Position numbers and translations under genes: made by a program. A stretch of DNA of 64,000 bases from Petrocella sp024636985 (lineage in GTDB: Bacteria > Bacillota > Clostridia > Lachnospirales > Vallitaleaceae). The stretch lies in assembly GCA_024636985.1 (NCBI GenBank), contig JAGXFY010000045.1, positions 1 through 64,000 on the forward strand. Reading direction: 5' to 3'. Under the pieces are notes generated by a model. It was not told the DNA's origin and did not search any database. It worked only from the letters and a program-made list of their open reading frames with translations. Below are positions 1 through 7,301 of the stretch, piece by piece. How positions within the stretch are numbered: the stretch's first letter is position 1; each line of letters opens with the position of its first letter.

Positions 1-24
1 AAGAAGTCAAGCACGGTTTACAAC

Positions 25-53
25 TTGACAAGAAAAAAGTAAGGCACTATAAT
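25..53 (+). promoter_or_regulatory. Sigma-A promoter of the tRNA genes
   Basis: TTGACA at 25-30 and TATAAT at 48-53 are separated by exactly 17 bases. Transcription would begin near position 60 and run into tRNA-Cys at 70. Confidence 0.85.
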
Positions 54-69
54 GTAAGAGCATTATTAT

Positions 70-140
70 GGCGCCATAGCCAAGTGGTAAGGCAGAGGTC
101 TGCAACACCTTCATCACCAGTTCAAATCTGGTTGGCGCCT
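70..140 (+). tRNA. tRNA-Cys (GCA)
   Basis: The sequence folds as a tRNA. The acceptor stem GGCGCCA pairs with TGGCGCC, the anticodon loop CTGCAAC gives anticodon GCA, and the T arm contains GTTCAAATC. The discriminator is T at 140 (U73, usual for Cys). The CCA end is not encoded. It shares the upstream promoter with the next tRNA. Confidence 0.95.
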
Positions 141-149
141 TAAAAATAA

Positions 150-223
150 CGCGGAGTGGAGCAGTCTGGAAGCTCGTCGGGCTCATAACCCGAAGGTCAG
201 AGGTTCAAATCCTCTCTCCGCAA
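150..223 (+). tRNA. Initiator tRNA-Met (CAT)
   Basis: The anticodon loop CTCATAA is closed by three G:C pairs (GGG/CCC), the hallmark of initiator tRNA. Position 1 is C and faces A72, the unpaired first position that marks fMet tRNAs. The T arm has GTTCAAATC. The 3' end reads ACTA, so CCA must be added after transcription. Confidence 0.93.
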
Positions 224-230
224 CTAGAAG

Positions 231-275
231 AACATCTTTGATATTGGATAACATCCAATGGCAGAGGTGTTTTTT
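231..275 (+). terminator. Rho-independent terminator of the tRNA unit
   Basis: A long hairpin pairs ACATCTTTG with CAGAGGTGT through G:U pairs, and inside it ATTGGAT pairs with ATCCAAT. A run of six T follows. Confidence 0.85.
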
Positions 276-384
276 ACTTCTCCAAGAACTTCATGGTTGG
301 TGTTGGCAAGAGCTGAATAAAGAGTTAAGAATAATCATACTTAACAACTACTTATTAACTTTATCTTAATTATAGTGTATAATT

Positions 385-425
385 ATGGTTAAAACTTCAA
401 CTATATTATTTTGACACATAACCAT
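385..425. repeat. Short palindromic repeat, internally deleted copy
   Basis: It begins ATGGTTA and ends TAACCAT. Its right part (TTCAACTATAT, TTTTGACAC, TAACCAT) matches the right-hand part of the reverse complement of the full element at 4506-4628. The left terminus is kept and the middle is missing. The -35 box of the nqr operon lies inside it. Confidence 0.6.
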
Positions 426-437
426 TAAAAATATAAT
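411..437 (+). promoter_or_regulatory. Putative promoter of the nqr-like operon
   Basis: TTGACA at 411-416 is followed by TATAAT at 432-437. The spacer is 15 bases, shorter than usual, so strength is uncertain. No other equally good pair is seen between the tRNA terminator and the first gene. Confidence 0.55.
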
Positions 438-489
438 AAATTAAAGGTAATGAGATTAGTATTTAGAATTTATATTAGGGAGGCCAAGC

Positions 490-1635
490 ATGAAGATCAC
501 ACATAAAAAATTTGACGGCGGGTATCGGTTTAAAAAGTTTGAAGGTCAACCTCAAGCAAAGGTCATAGACTTTCTGCCAAGTTCTATGTTAGAAACTGCT
601 ACAGATGAGATTACCTATAGTGATGATATTATGGACTATCTTAAGTCTTTTGATTTGACATTAAAAAAGACTATAGATCAAGCATTACCTGATGAGGATA
701 TGCATATTCAAAAAGAAAGTATTGGTAAGATTATTATTAATATGACCCAGGTGGAACCTTATGACTTTCCAATGGATATTTTTTTTGAGGATAATAATGC
801 AAATGACTTTATAAAAGGTCTTAAGATCTTAAAAGAAAAATTACCGAATGTTCCAATCCATGTTGTATTTTGTAATGATAAGATTAAGAAGTATGAGACA
901 GTAATATCAGAAATCATGAACATAGATGGGATACAAGTATCTACAGTTGTGGAGAAATATCCTATTAATAAAAAGGAATTACTTATACCGACCTTATTGG
1001 AAATAAAATACCCAATCGGTTATCCTTCAGCCAATATTGGCGTTATTATGATGGAACCACATAGGATTACACAGCTCTATCATCTAGATAAAGAAAAAAA
1101 GTCAATAAGACATTGCATGGTTGCGTTGGCGGGTCCGGGATGGAAGGATAACCTGGTACTTAACCTACCACTTGGAACCCCAATAAGTGAACTAACCCAT
1201 CAATATCTGAATGAAGGTATGCAAGTTCGCCTAATAAAAAACAGCATTATGACAGGCCAGGTCCTTTCTAAGGAGGATGTACTGGATAAGGATACATCTC
1301 TTTTGATTGCATTGCCGGAGGGTATTAAAGGTGGACATGGTATCAACACAGGTCTGCACGGACCTGTCAGAGCATGCATATCTTGTGGTCAATGTCAAAA
1401 TGTATGTCCTGTTGGCTTGATACCACATTTACTCCATAAGCATGTTGAACAAGGGCTGATAAATGAACGTTTGGCAGATTTAAGAATTTTTGATTGTATA
1501 GAGTGCAATCTTTGTAATTATGGTTGTCCTTCAAAAATAGACTTGGTTGGTAGTATTATTAAAGGCAAAGAGCAACTTGAAGAAATGGAATTATCTCACA
1601 AAAAGTATCAATTAAAAGGCATAAAGGAGGTGTAA
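490..1635 (+). CDS. NqrA/RnfC-family subunit with two 4Fe-4S clusters
   Basis: This is the first subunit of a membrane redox-driven sodium pump, on the cytoplasmic face. The first residues (GGYRFKKFEGQPQAK) recall NqrA. The C-terminus holds two ferredoxin-type motifs, CISCGQCQNVCP (about residue 296) and CIECNLCNYGCP (about 336), which RnfC has and NqrA lacks. At 381 residues it is shorter than typical RnfC, and I cannot find the glycine-rich NADH/FMN motif that RnfC normally carries. ATG at 490 follows a GGGAGG ribosome site. Four bases separate it from the next gene. Electrons probably enter at NqrF (last gene of the operon), so this subunit may act as an exit or ferredoxin-linked module; that is inference. 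Confidence 0.75.
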   Translation: MKITHKKFDGGYRFKKFEGQPQAKVIDFLPSSMLETATDEITYSDDIMDYLKSFDLTLKKTIDQALPDEDMHIQKESIGKIIINMTQVEPYDFPMDIFFEDNNANDFIKGLKILKEKLPNVPIHVVFCNDKIKKYETVISEIMNIDGIQVSTVVEKYPINKKELLIPTLLEIKYPIGYPSANIGVIMMEPHRITQLYHLDKEKKSIRHCMVALAGPGWKDNLVLNLPLGTPISELTHQYLNEGMQVRLIKNSIMTGQVLSKEDVLDKDTSLLIALPEGIKGGHGINTGLHGPVRACISCGQCQNVCPVGLIPHLLHKHVEQGLINERLADLRIFDCIECNLCNYGCPSKIDLVGSIIKGKEQLEEMELSHKKYQLKGIKEV

Positions 1636-1639
1636 TCAG

Positions 1640-2644
1640 ATGGGAAAAAATGATAAAGGCCTCATATTTAGACCGATAAAATTGACATTTGAATCTCTTT
1701 TTAAAGGGTCAAATAAGGTTACAACAGAGAGTCCTCATATACGCAGCAACATTAATTTAAAGCACTTCATGTTGATTGCTGTAGTTGCGCTTTTGCCTTC
1801 TACATTTGCGTCTATATACTATTATGGTATAAGGATGCTCTATCTCATTGGATTCACATATCTGATTGCTTTTCTTGTAGAATGGGCTTTTGCTATTTTT
1901 AGAAAAGAGGATATCAATGAAGGGATATTAGTGACAGGTCTGATATTTCCTTTGACTTTGCCTCCAACGATACCATTTTGGATTGCCGGTGTTGGTATGG
2001 CATTTGGTATATTTTTTGGTAAGGAAGTTTTTGGTGGTACAGGTCGAAATATTTTCAACCCGGCGTTAGTAGGCAGATTGTTTATTACCATAGCTTTCCC
2101 CACTTATATGTCCTCAATGTGGATTAATCCAAGCAGTCCGGATGCGGTTACATCTGCCACACCACTTATTTTTTTAAGAGCTAATGAAGCACTCCCCTTT
2201 TCACTTTGGGATCTGATGATTGGGACAGCTCCGGGATCTATTGGAGAAACCTTTAGACTAGGTATTATCATTGCAGGGCTATTTCTCATAGTAACCAGAG
2301 TCATCCACTGGAGAGTACCGGTTCTTTATTTAGGAACTGTTGCGGTTGCCTCTTATATTGGGCATCTTCTAATACCTAGTGAGGTGGTTCAGCCTATGCA
2401 CCAACTTCTTACAGGCGGTTTACTATTTGGTGCCTTTTTTATGGCGACAGACCCGGTTTCATCACCCTATACTAAAGCAGGTCAAGTCATTTATGGTATT
2501 GGACTTGGAATTTTGACCATTGTCATAAGAAGTTTTTCGGGATTTGCAGAAGGTGTTATGTTTGCTATTATTCTCATGAATGCTTTTACACCTATGATTG
2601 ATGCGTATATTATTGATAAGAAATACAAACCCTTATCGGAATAG
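1640..2644 (+). CDS. nqrB: NqrB/RnfD membrane subunit
   Basis: Integral membrane subunit of about ten hydrophobic segments that carries covalent FMN in the NQR/RNF family. SPHIRSNINLKHFM near residue 34 fits NqrB better than RnfD. The motif VTSATPL near residue 173 contains the threonine that receives FMN in relatives. Length 334 is nearer RnfD than NqrB, so the family split is not clean. A strong AAAGGAGGTG site lies just upstream of ATG 1640. Confidence 0.8.
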   Translation: MGKNDKGLIFRPIKLTFESLFKGSNKVTTESPHIRSNINLKHFMLIAVVALLPSTFASIYYYGIRMLYLIGFTYLIAFLVEWAFAIFRKEDINEGILVTGLIFPLTLPPTIPFWIAGVGMAFGIFFGKEVFGGTGRNIFNPALVGRLFITIAFPTYMSSMWINPSSPDAVTSATPLIFLRANEALPFSLWDLMIGTAPGSIGETFRLGIIIAGLFLIVTRVIHWRVPVLYLGTVAVASYIGHLLIPSEVVQPMHQLLTGGLLFGAFFMATDPVSSPYTKAGQVIYGIGLGILTIVIRSFSGFAEGVMFAIILMNAFTPMIDAYIIDKKYKPLSE

Positions 2645-2656
2645 GCAGGTGATGAC

Positions 2657-3232
2657 ATGAAAGAACAATTAAAAATGATATTTTTTACGATTATACTTGG
2701 TCTCGTATCTTCAGGGATATTAGTAGGTATGGACGCATATACAAGGGATAAAATTAATGTAAATGAAGAGCTAGCTTTCAAAAAATCCGTATTACAAGCA
2801 TTTGAAATAGAGTATGAAGCATCAGAAATCATAGATGTATTTGATGATCAAATAAAAAGGATTGAAAAGAACGGTTATGACTTTTATGAATCGAATTCAG
2901 GTGCTGTTGGGTTTGAGTTTGAAGGCTCAGGTCTTTGGGGGCCAATAGCCGGATTTTTGACACTTGAAGAAGACCTTATCACCATTCAAGACATTCAGAT
3001 TATGGAACAATCTGAAACGCCGGGACTGGGTGGCATCATTGCCGAGGCTGATTATCTCGCAAAGTATAAAGGTAAAGTTTTTGATCCTGATATTGTGGTG
3101 GTAAAGGCAAATGATGAAGAAAATGCCAATAATGAAGTAGATGCCATTACCGGAGCAACAGGAACCAGTCGAGCATTTGAAACCCTTCTAAATGCAGAAT
3201 ATGACATAAAAAAGGAGGCACTGGTGAACTAA
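2657..3232 (+). CDS. nqrC: NqrC/RnfG FMN-binding subunit
   Basis: One N-terminal membrane helix (residues 5-26) is followed by an extracytoplasmic FMN-binding domain. AITGATGTSRAFE near residue 161 matches the S/T-GAT-x-T site where flavin is attached through threonine. The protein (191 residues) is the size of RnfG and shorter than enterobacterial NqrC. It ends one base before the next gene, as expected for tightly coupled subunits. Confidence 0.82.
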   Translation: MKEQLKMIFFTIILGLVSSGILVGMDAYTRDKINVNEELAFKKSVLQAFEIEYEASEIIDVFDDQIKRIEKNGYDFYESNSGAVGFEFEGSGLWGPIAGFLTLEEDLITIQDIQIMEQSETPGLGGIIAEADYLAKYKGKVFDPDIVVVKANDEENANNEVDAITGATGTSRAFETLLNAEYDIKKEALVN

Positions 3233-3233
3233 T

Positions 3234-3863
3234 ATGAGACTAATTAGATTAAAATACACGAAATGGTATCAATTATTGAATAAAGGCATATTTAAAGATA
3301 ATCCTATTTATGCAATGGCTCTTGGTATTTGTTCTGCACTTGCGGTTACCAATAGGGTTGAAAATGCCATTGCTATGGGTCTTGGTGTGACTTTTGTGCT
3401 TTTGGCAAGTTCGATGTCAACTTCAATTATACGTAAGTTCATACCTACCAAGGTAAGAATGGTTACCTATATGGTTTTGATTTCAACCTTTGTTATCGCC
3501 TTTCAGGGATTCCTACAAGCTTATTTTTTTGAATTAAGTAAAGCCTTAGGTGCTTACACGGGACTAATTATTACTAACTGTATCGTCATGGGTAGAGCAG
3601 AAGCTTTTGCTATAAAGAACCCCATACATTTTTCGGCTTTAGATGCACTTGCCAATGGCCTGGGGTATATGTTCACATTAATTGTTATATCCGTTGTAAG
3701 AGAGGTATTAGCCTTTGGAACATTACTGGGTATACAAGTAGTAGGGGACGGGTTTGTTACCTGGACGGTTATGGCGATGGCACCGGGAGCATTTTTCGTT
3801 ATGGCCATTTATATGTGGATTATGAGAACAATTGCTAAGCTTAATATAGAATCAGCATCCTAA
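3234..3863 (+). CDS. nqrD: NqrD-type membrane subunit
   Basis: A six-helix membrane subunit of the NqrD/RnfE family. ALGICSALAVTNRVENA near residue 23 has the GICSALAVT form typical of NqrD; RnfE usually reads GLCPTLAVT. A second conserved stretch, ITNCIVMGRAEAFA, follows near residue 111. The two cysteines in these helices form the intramembrane iron centre with the partner subunit NqrE. Length 209 is normal. Confidence 0.87.
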   Translation: MRLIRLKYTKWYQLLNKGIFKDNPIYAMALGICSALAVTNRVENAIAMGLGVTFVLLASSMSTSIIRKFIPTKVRMVTYMVLISTFVIAFQGFLQAYFFELSKALGAYTGLIITNCIVMGRAEAFAIKNPIHFSALDALANGLGYMFTLIVISVVREVLAFGTLLGIQVVGDGFVTWTVMAMAPGAFFVMAIYMWIMRTIAKLNIESAS

Positions 3864-3902
3864 AAAACATCAAAGAAAGTATCTTAGAAGGGAGTTCGGC
3901 TT

Positions 3903-4484
3903 ATGGAAGGATTAATTAATATTTTTATGGCATCAGTATTAACCCATAACATTGCACTGACCTATATATTGGGTATGTGCCCCTTAATTGCTATTTCAAA
4001 GAATCTAAAAACAGCAAAAGGTATGGGCGCTTCTGTCATTCTTGTTATTACTTTGACAGCAACCATCAATTGGCCCATCTATCAATTGCTTAAGAATAAC
4101 AATGCCGAGAGCATCAGTTTATTAATATTTATCATTACGATAGCTGCAACGGTTCAATTCCTAGAGATTTTTTTAGACAAATACTTGCCGGCGCTTTATA
4201 ATGCTTTCGGGATATTTCTTCCGCTTATTACGGTAAACTGCGCAGTGCTTGCCGTTTCTTTGTTTATGGTTAACAGAACCTTCGGTTTCTTTGAAACAGT
4301 ATTTTTTGGTTTTGGTTCAGGAACAGGTTGGGCGCTTGCGATTACCATCATTGCAGCTATAAGGGAAAAGATGGCATTGGTTAGCAAAGTGCCTGACGGT
4401 TTACAAGGTGCAGGTATCGTCATGATTATTGCAGGTATAATATCTCTTGGTTTCATGGGATTTATTGGCGTCGTTGGTTTTTAG
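3903..4484 (+). CDS. nqrE: NqrE-type membrane subunit
   Basis: A six-helix partner of NqrD (193 residues). LGMCPLIAISKNLKTAKGMG near residue 21 and ITVNCAVLA near 109 carry the cysteines of the shared iron centre. The GMC form is NqrE-like. ATG 3903 has a GGGAG site upstream. The next operon gene begins 181 bases further on, beyond a palindromic repeat. Confidence 0.87.
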   Translation: MEGLINIFMASVLTHNIALTYILGMCPLIAISKNLKTAKGMGASVILVITLTATINWPIYQLLKNNNAESISLLIFIITIAATVQFLEIFLDKYLPALYNAFGIFLPLITVNCAVLAVSLFMVNRTFGFFETVFFGFGSGTGWALAITIIAAIREKMALVSKVPDGLQGAGIVMIIAGIISLGFMGFIGVVGF

Positions 4485-4505
4485 AGATAAATAAGCATTG
4501 GTATA

Positions 4506-4628
4506 ATGGTTAAGGTGTCAAAACTATATAGTTGAACTTTCGCATACAATATATAGTTATGAATGTATCAACGTAATTTATATATTGTATGTGAACTTAG
4601 TGAAACTTAGTTTTGACCCTATAACCAT
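4506..4628. repeat. 123-bp palindromic element (full copy) inside the nqr operon
   Basis: The element begins ATGGTTA and ends TAACCAT. Its arms pair in register through GTCAAAACTA/TAGTTTTGAC and ATACAATATATA/TATATATTGTAT around a short central loop. It contains no reading frame. The inner 4524-4610 segment is a diverged inverted copy of 17070-17154, and the ends resemble 385-425 and the hairpin at 19516-19549. It looks like a small non-autonomous mobile element or an RNA-level structure between nqrE and nqrF. Confidence 0.75.
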
Positions 4629-4665
4629 AATTGCAATATCTTAGATCAGATTGTGAGGTATAGAT

Positions 4666-5739
4666 ATGAATGTTCCGATTATTTTAGTGGTCACACTAAC
4701 CATCATAGCGATTTTGATAGCACTTTTGGATGTCCTTTTAGGTAGCAAAAGTGAGAAGAAGATAATAATAAACGATCAAAAAACCATACCAGTAACAGGT
4801 GATAATACGTTACTAAATCATCTCTCAGCCAATAAGATATTCATTCCATCTGCATGTGGTGGTAAAGCAACATGTGGACAATGTAAAGTAAAGGTAACAG
4901 AAGGTGGCGGAGAGACCCTAGCAACTGAGACTGGATTATTAAGCCTTCAAGAACGTAAGGATCAAGTACGATTGTCGTGTCAATGTAAGGTGAAAGGGGA
5001 CATAAAAATTAGTATTCCGGAAGCCTTGCTTAATGCTCAGGAATTCAAGACGGAAGTTATGGGTATTGAGGATTTGACCCATGATATTAAGCTGGTACGT
5101 TTTAAGCTGATTCAACCAACGACCATAGACTTTAAACCGGGACAATATGCACAAATTGAGGTACCTGGTCTTGAAATACAAAGAGCCTATTCTATAGCCT
5201 CAAATCCTAAAGAAACAGATTTTCTAGAATTGATTATCAGACTGGTTCCAAAAGGTGAAGCCACAACTTTTGTTCATAGAGCATTAGAGGTTGGTGACCG
5301 GATCAGATTACTTGGTCCTTTTGGTAGTTTCTTTCTACAAGAACATTCTGACAGGGATATTATATGTATAGCCGGCGGATCCGGAAAAGCACCTATTCGG
5401 TCTATTCTTTACTATTTAAGGGACCATGGGATGAACCGTAAAGTCAAATACTTCTTTGGTGCTAAGACAGCTAAGGACTTATATTATACAGAAGAGTTTC
5501 AAGAGTTGGCAAAAGAATTTCCGAATTTTCAATACATTCCGGCTTTATCTGAACCGAATGAAGAAGACCATTGGCAGGGCGAAGTAGGTTTGATTACCGA
5601 TGTGGTTGACAGACATAGTAAGAATCTTGAAGAGCATGAGGCTTATCTATGTGGTTCCCCGGGCATGATTGATGCTTGTTTTGCTGTGTTAGAACGAAAT
5701 GGTATGCCATCAGAACGTATTTATTGTGATAGATTCTAG
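4666..5739 (+). CDS. nqrF: NqrF-type NADH-oxidising subunit (2Fe-2S and FAD)
   Basis: This is the NADH dehydrogenase subunit of Na+-translocating NADH:quinone reductase. It starts with one membrane helix (residues 3-25). A plant-type 2Fe-2S domain follows (ACGGKATCGQC near 64, fourth cysteine in RLSCQC near 104). Next is a ferredoxin-reductase fold with RAYSIAS for FAD near 168, GGSGKAPIRS for NADH near 238, and a C-terminal YLCGSPGMID. Length 357 is a little below proteobacterial NqrF. It stands where rnfB lies in clostridial rnf operons. ATG 4666 follows GTGAGGT. Confidence 0.9.
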   Translation: MNVPIILVVTLTIIAILIALLDVLLGSKSEKKIIINDQKTIPVTGDNTLLNHLSANKIFIPSACGGKATCGQCKVKVTEGGGETLATETGLLSLQERKDQVRLSCQCKVKGDIKISIPEALLNAQEFKTEVMGIEDLTHDIKLVRFKLIQPTTIDFKPGQYAQIEVPGLEIQRAYSIASNPKETDFLELIIRLVPKGEATTFVHRALEVGDRIRLLGPFGSFFLQEHSDRDIICIAGGSGKAPIRSILYYLRDHGMNRKVKYFFGAKTAKDLYYTEEFQELAKEFPNFQYIPALSEPNEEDHWQGEVGLITDVVDRHSKNLEEHEAYLCGSPGMIDACFAVLERNGMPSERIYCDRF

Positions 5740-5797
5740 TTTTCTTATATGTGTTTAGACATAACGTTTCAAATTATAGAATTAAGAGAGGTGTATA

Positions 5798-5980
5798 ATG
5801 GACATCAAAGTCGGGCAAGTATTGCGTCTGAAAAAAGGTCATCCTTGTGGTTCATTTGAGTGGGAAGTTCTAAGGACAGGCATTGATTTTAAGCTTAAGT
5901 GTAAGGGCTGTGGGCATCTGGTTATGATACCTAGAGTCAAGCTTGAGAAAAACATAAAAGAGATTAGAGAAACCCAATAA
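5798..5980 (+). CDS. DUF951 family small protein
   Basis: A 60-residue protein beginning MDIKVGQVLRLKKGHPCG, with CKGCGHLV near residue 37. The Cys and His residues suggest a small metal-binding or nucleic-acid-binding fold. DUF951 genes are commonly found just before rpsF in Clostridia, as here. GAGAGG precedes ATG 5798. No biochemical function is established to my knowledge. Confidence 0.8.
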   Translation: MDIKVGQVLRLKKGHPCGSFEWEVLRTGIDFKLKCKGCGHLVMIPRVKLEKNIKEIRETQ

Positions 5981-5996
5981 ACGTCAAAACTAACAG

Positions 5997-6025
5997 TTGC
6001 AAATAAGTCCTTAATATGGTATCAT
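5997..6025 (+). promoter_or_regulatory. Promoter and leader of the rpsF operon
   Basis: TTGCAA at 5997 and TATCAT at 6020 are 17 bases apart. The roughly 105-base leader before rpsF contains a hairpin (GTGGATAG pairing with CTATCTAC) and a GGGCC/GGACC-rich stretch. This could be the S6:S18 autoregulatory RNA, but I cannot match its conserved core with confidence. Confidence 0.6.
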
Positions 6026-6136
6026 GTATTCTTGTATGTGGATAGCTATGCCTATCTACAATAATAAAATAATATCCTTGCTCATTATAGTCATGACGAC
6101 TTAGGGGTGGGCCAAAGACCAGAAGGAGGTGCCAAG

Positions 6137-6424
6137 ATGAATACTTATGAATTAGCATTAGTACTTAATGGCAAATTAGAAGAAGAAGCAAAGACTGAAG
6201 CCTTTGAAAAAGTAAAAGGTTATATCGAAAAATTTGGTGGTAACGTTGTCAATGTAGACGACTGGGGTAAGCGTAAATTAGCTTATGAGATCCAAAAAAT
6301 GCGTGACGGTTTTTACTACTTTATTACTTTTGAAGCAACTTCAGAAGTGCCAGCAGAAGTAGAAAAGCGTATTCGTATTATGGAATCAATTTTACGTTTC
6401 TTAATCGTTAGCAAAGTAGCATAA
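6137..6424 (+). CDS. rpsF: 30S ribosomal protein S6
   Basis: S6 of the small ribosomal subunit, which binds 16S rRNA together with S18. The 95 residues include MNTYELALVLNGKLEEE at the start and WGKRKLAYEI and RIRIMESILRFLIV further on, all typical. The start at 6137 is chosen over an upstream in-frame ATG because AGAAGGAGGT lies seven bases before it. It heads the standard rpsF-ssb-rpsR operon. Confidence 0.97.
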   Translation: MNTYELALVLNGKLEEEAKTEAFEKVKGYIEKFGGNVVNVDDWGKRKLAYEIQKMRDGFYYFITFEATSEVPAEVEKRIRIMESILRFLIVSKVA

Positions 6425-6445
6425 AACAAAAAGGGGGTAACGACT

Positions 6446-6892
6446 ATGAACAAAGTAATTCTTATGGGGAGACTTACTAGAGATCCTGAAGTGAGATACA
6501 CACAAGGTGCTGAACCTTTAGCGATTGCAAGATATTCTCTAGCGGTCAACAAACGTTTCAAAAAAGAGGGACAGCCGGACGCAGATTTTATTAACATCGT
6601 GGCATTTGGCCGCGAAGGTGAATTTGCTGAAAAGTATTTTAAAAAAGGACAAATGGTTTCCGTAGTAGGAAGACTTCAGACAGGTTCCTATACAGACAAA
6701 GACGGTGTTAAGAAATATACAACGGATGTTGTCGTAGAAGAGCAACACTTTGCAGAAAGCAAGCGTTCTTATGAAGAGCATGCAACAGCAAGTGGCGGTC
6801 AGGACGGTTCTAGCGTTAAAGCACCCACAAATAATCAATCAGAAGGATTCGTAGCAATAGATAATTTTGATGATGACGATCTACCATTCTAA
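6446..6892 (+). CDS. ssb: Single-stranded DNA-binding protein
   Basis: Binds single-stranded DNA in replication, recombination and repair. The OB fold starts MNKVILMGRLTRDPEVRY and contains FINIVAFGREGEFAEKYFKKG. A flexible linker follows, and the acidic tail DDDDLPF recruits partner proteins. Length 148 is typical. It sits between the genes for S6 and S18. Confidence 0.97.
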   Translation: MNKVILMGRLTRDPEVRYTQGAEPLAIARYSLAVNKRFKKEGQPDADFINIVAFGREGEFAEKYFKKGQMVSVVGRLQTGSYTDKDGVKKYTTDVVVEEQHFAESKRSYEEHATASGGQDGSSVKAPTNNQSEGFVAIDNFDDDDLPF

Positions 6893-6922
6893 ACGATATT
6901 ACTAAGCAAAGGAGGTAAGCTT

Positions 6923-7156
6923 GTGGCTTTCCAAAAAAAGAGATTTAAAAGAAAAAGACGTGTATGTGTTTTCTGTGAAGAAAAACAAAACACAATGAAC
7001 TATAAAGATGTTAATAAGTTAAGAAGATTTGTATCTGAGAGAGGTAAAATACTTCCTAGAAGAATCACAGGAAACTGTGCAAAACATCAAAGAGCTGTAA
7101 CGATTGCAATCAAACAATCAAGACATGTATCCTTGATGCCTTATACTTTAGATTAA
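6923..7156 (+). CDS. rpsR: 30S ribosomal protein S18
   Basis: A basic 77-residue protein with CVFCEEK near residue 17 and the conserved DVNKLRRFVSERGKILPRRITG segment condensed around LRRFVSERGKILPRR. The start codon is GTG at 6923, with GGAGG at 6911-6915. It is the last gene of the rpsF operon and partners S6 in the 30S platform. Confidence 0.97.
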   Translation: MAFQKKRFKRKRRVCVFCEEKQNTMNYKDVNKLRRFVSERGKILPRRITGNCAKHQRAVTIAIKQSRHVSLMPYTLD

Positions 7157-7162
7157 TATTTT

Positions 7163-7199
7163 GGGCTTTTCATGACTTAGGTTGTGGGAGGCTCTTTTT
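7163..7199 (+). terminator. Terminator of the rpsF operon
   Basis: GGGCTTTTCATGAC pairs with GTTGTGGGAGGCTC through 14 pairs, including several G:U pairs. A T-rich tail follows. Confidence 0.8.
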
Positions 7200-7213
7200 A
7201 TTATTAAGTAAAG

Positions 7214-7242
7214 TTGAGTTATGAACTATTAGATGATATAAT
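7214..7242 (+). promoter_or_regulatory. Promoter of gdpP-rplI-dnaB
   Basis: TTGAGT at 7214 and TATAAT at 7237 are 17 bases apart. They lie just downstream of the rpsR terminator. Confidence 0.75.
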
Positions 7243-7301
7243 ATCTAAGTGTTAAAATGCTCAATAAAGAGCATGTGGTTTTAGAAAAAGAGGTAGACAA
7301 T

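Noticed and set aside
4485..4665. A missing rnfB in the gap between nqrE and nqrF
   Set aside because: The gap is only 181 bases, has no frame of useful length, and is filled by the palindromic element.
7211..7232. AAGTTGAGTTATGAACTATTAG as another copy of the palindromic repeat
   Set aside because: Only a short AT-rich resemblance; it lacks the ATGGTTA ends and the ordered core blocks, and it is explained by the gdpP promoter.
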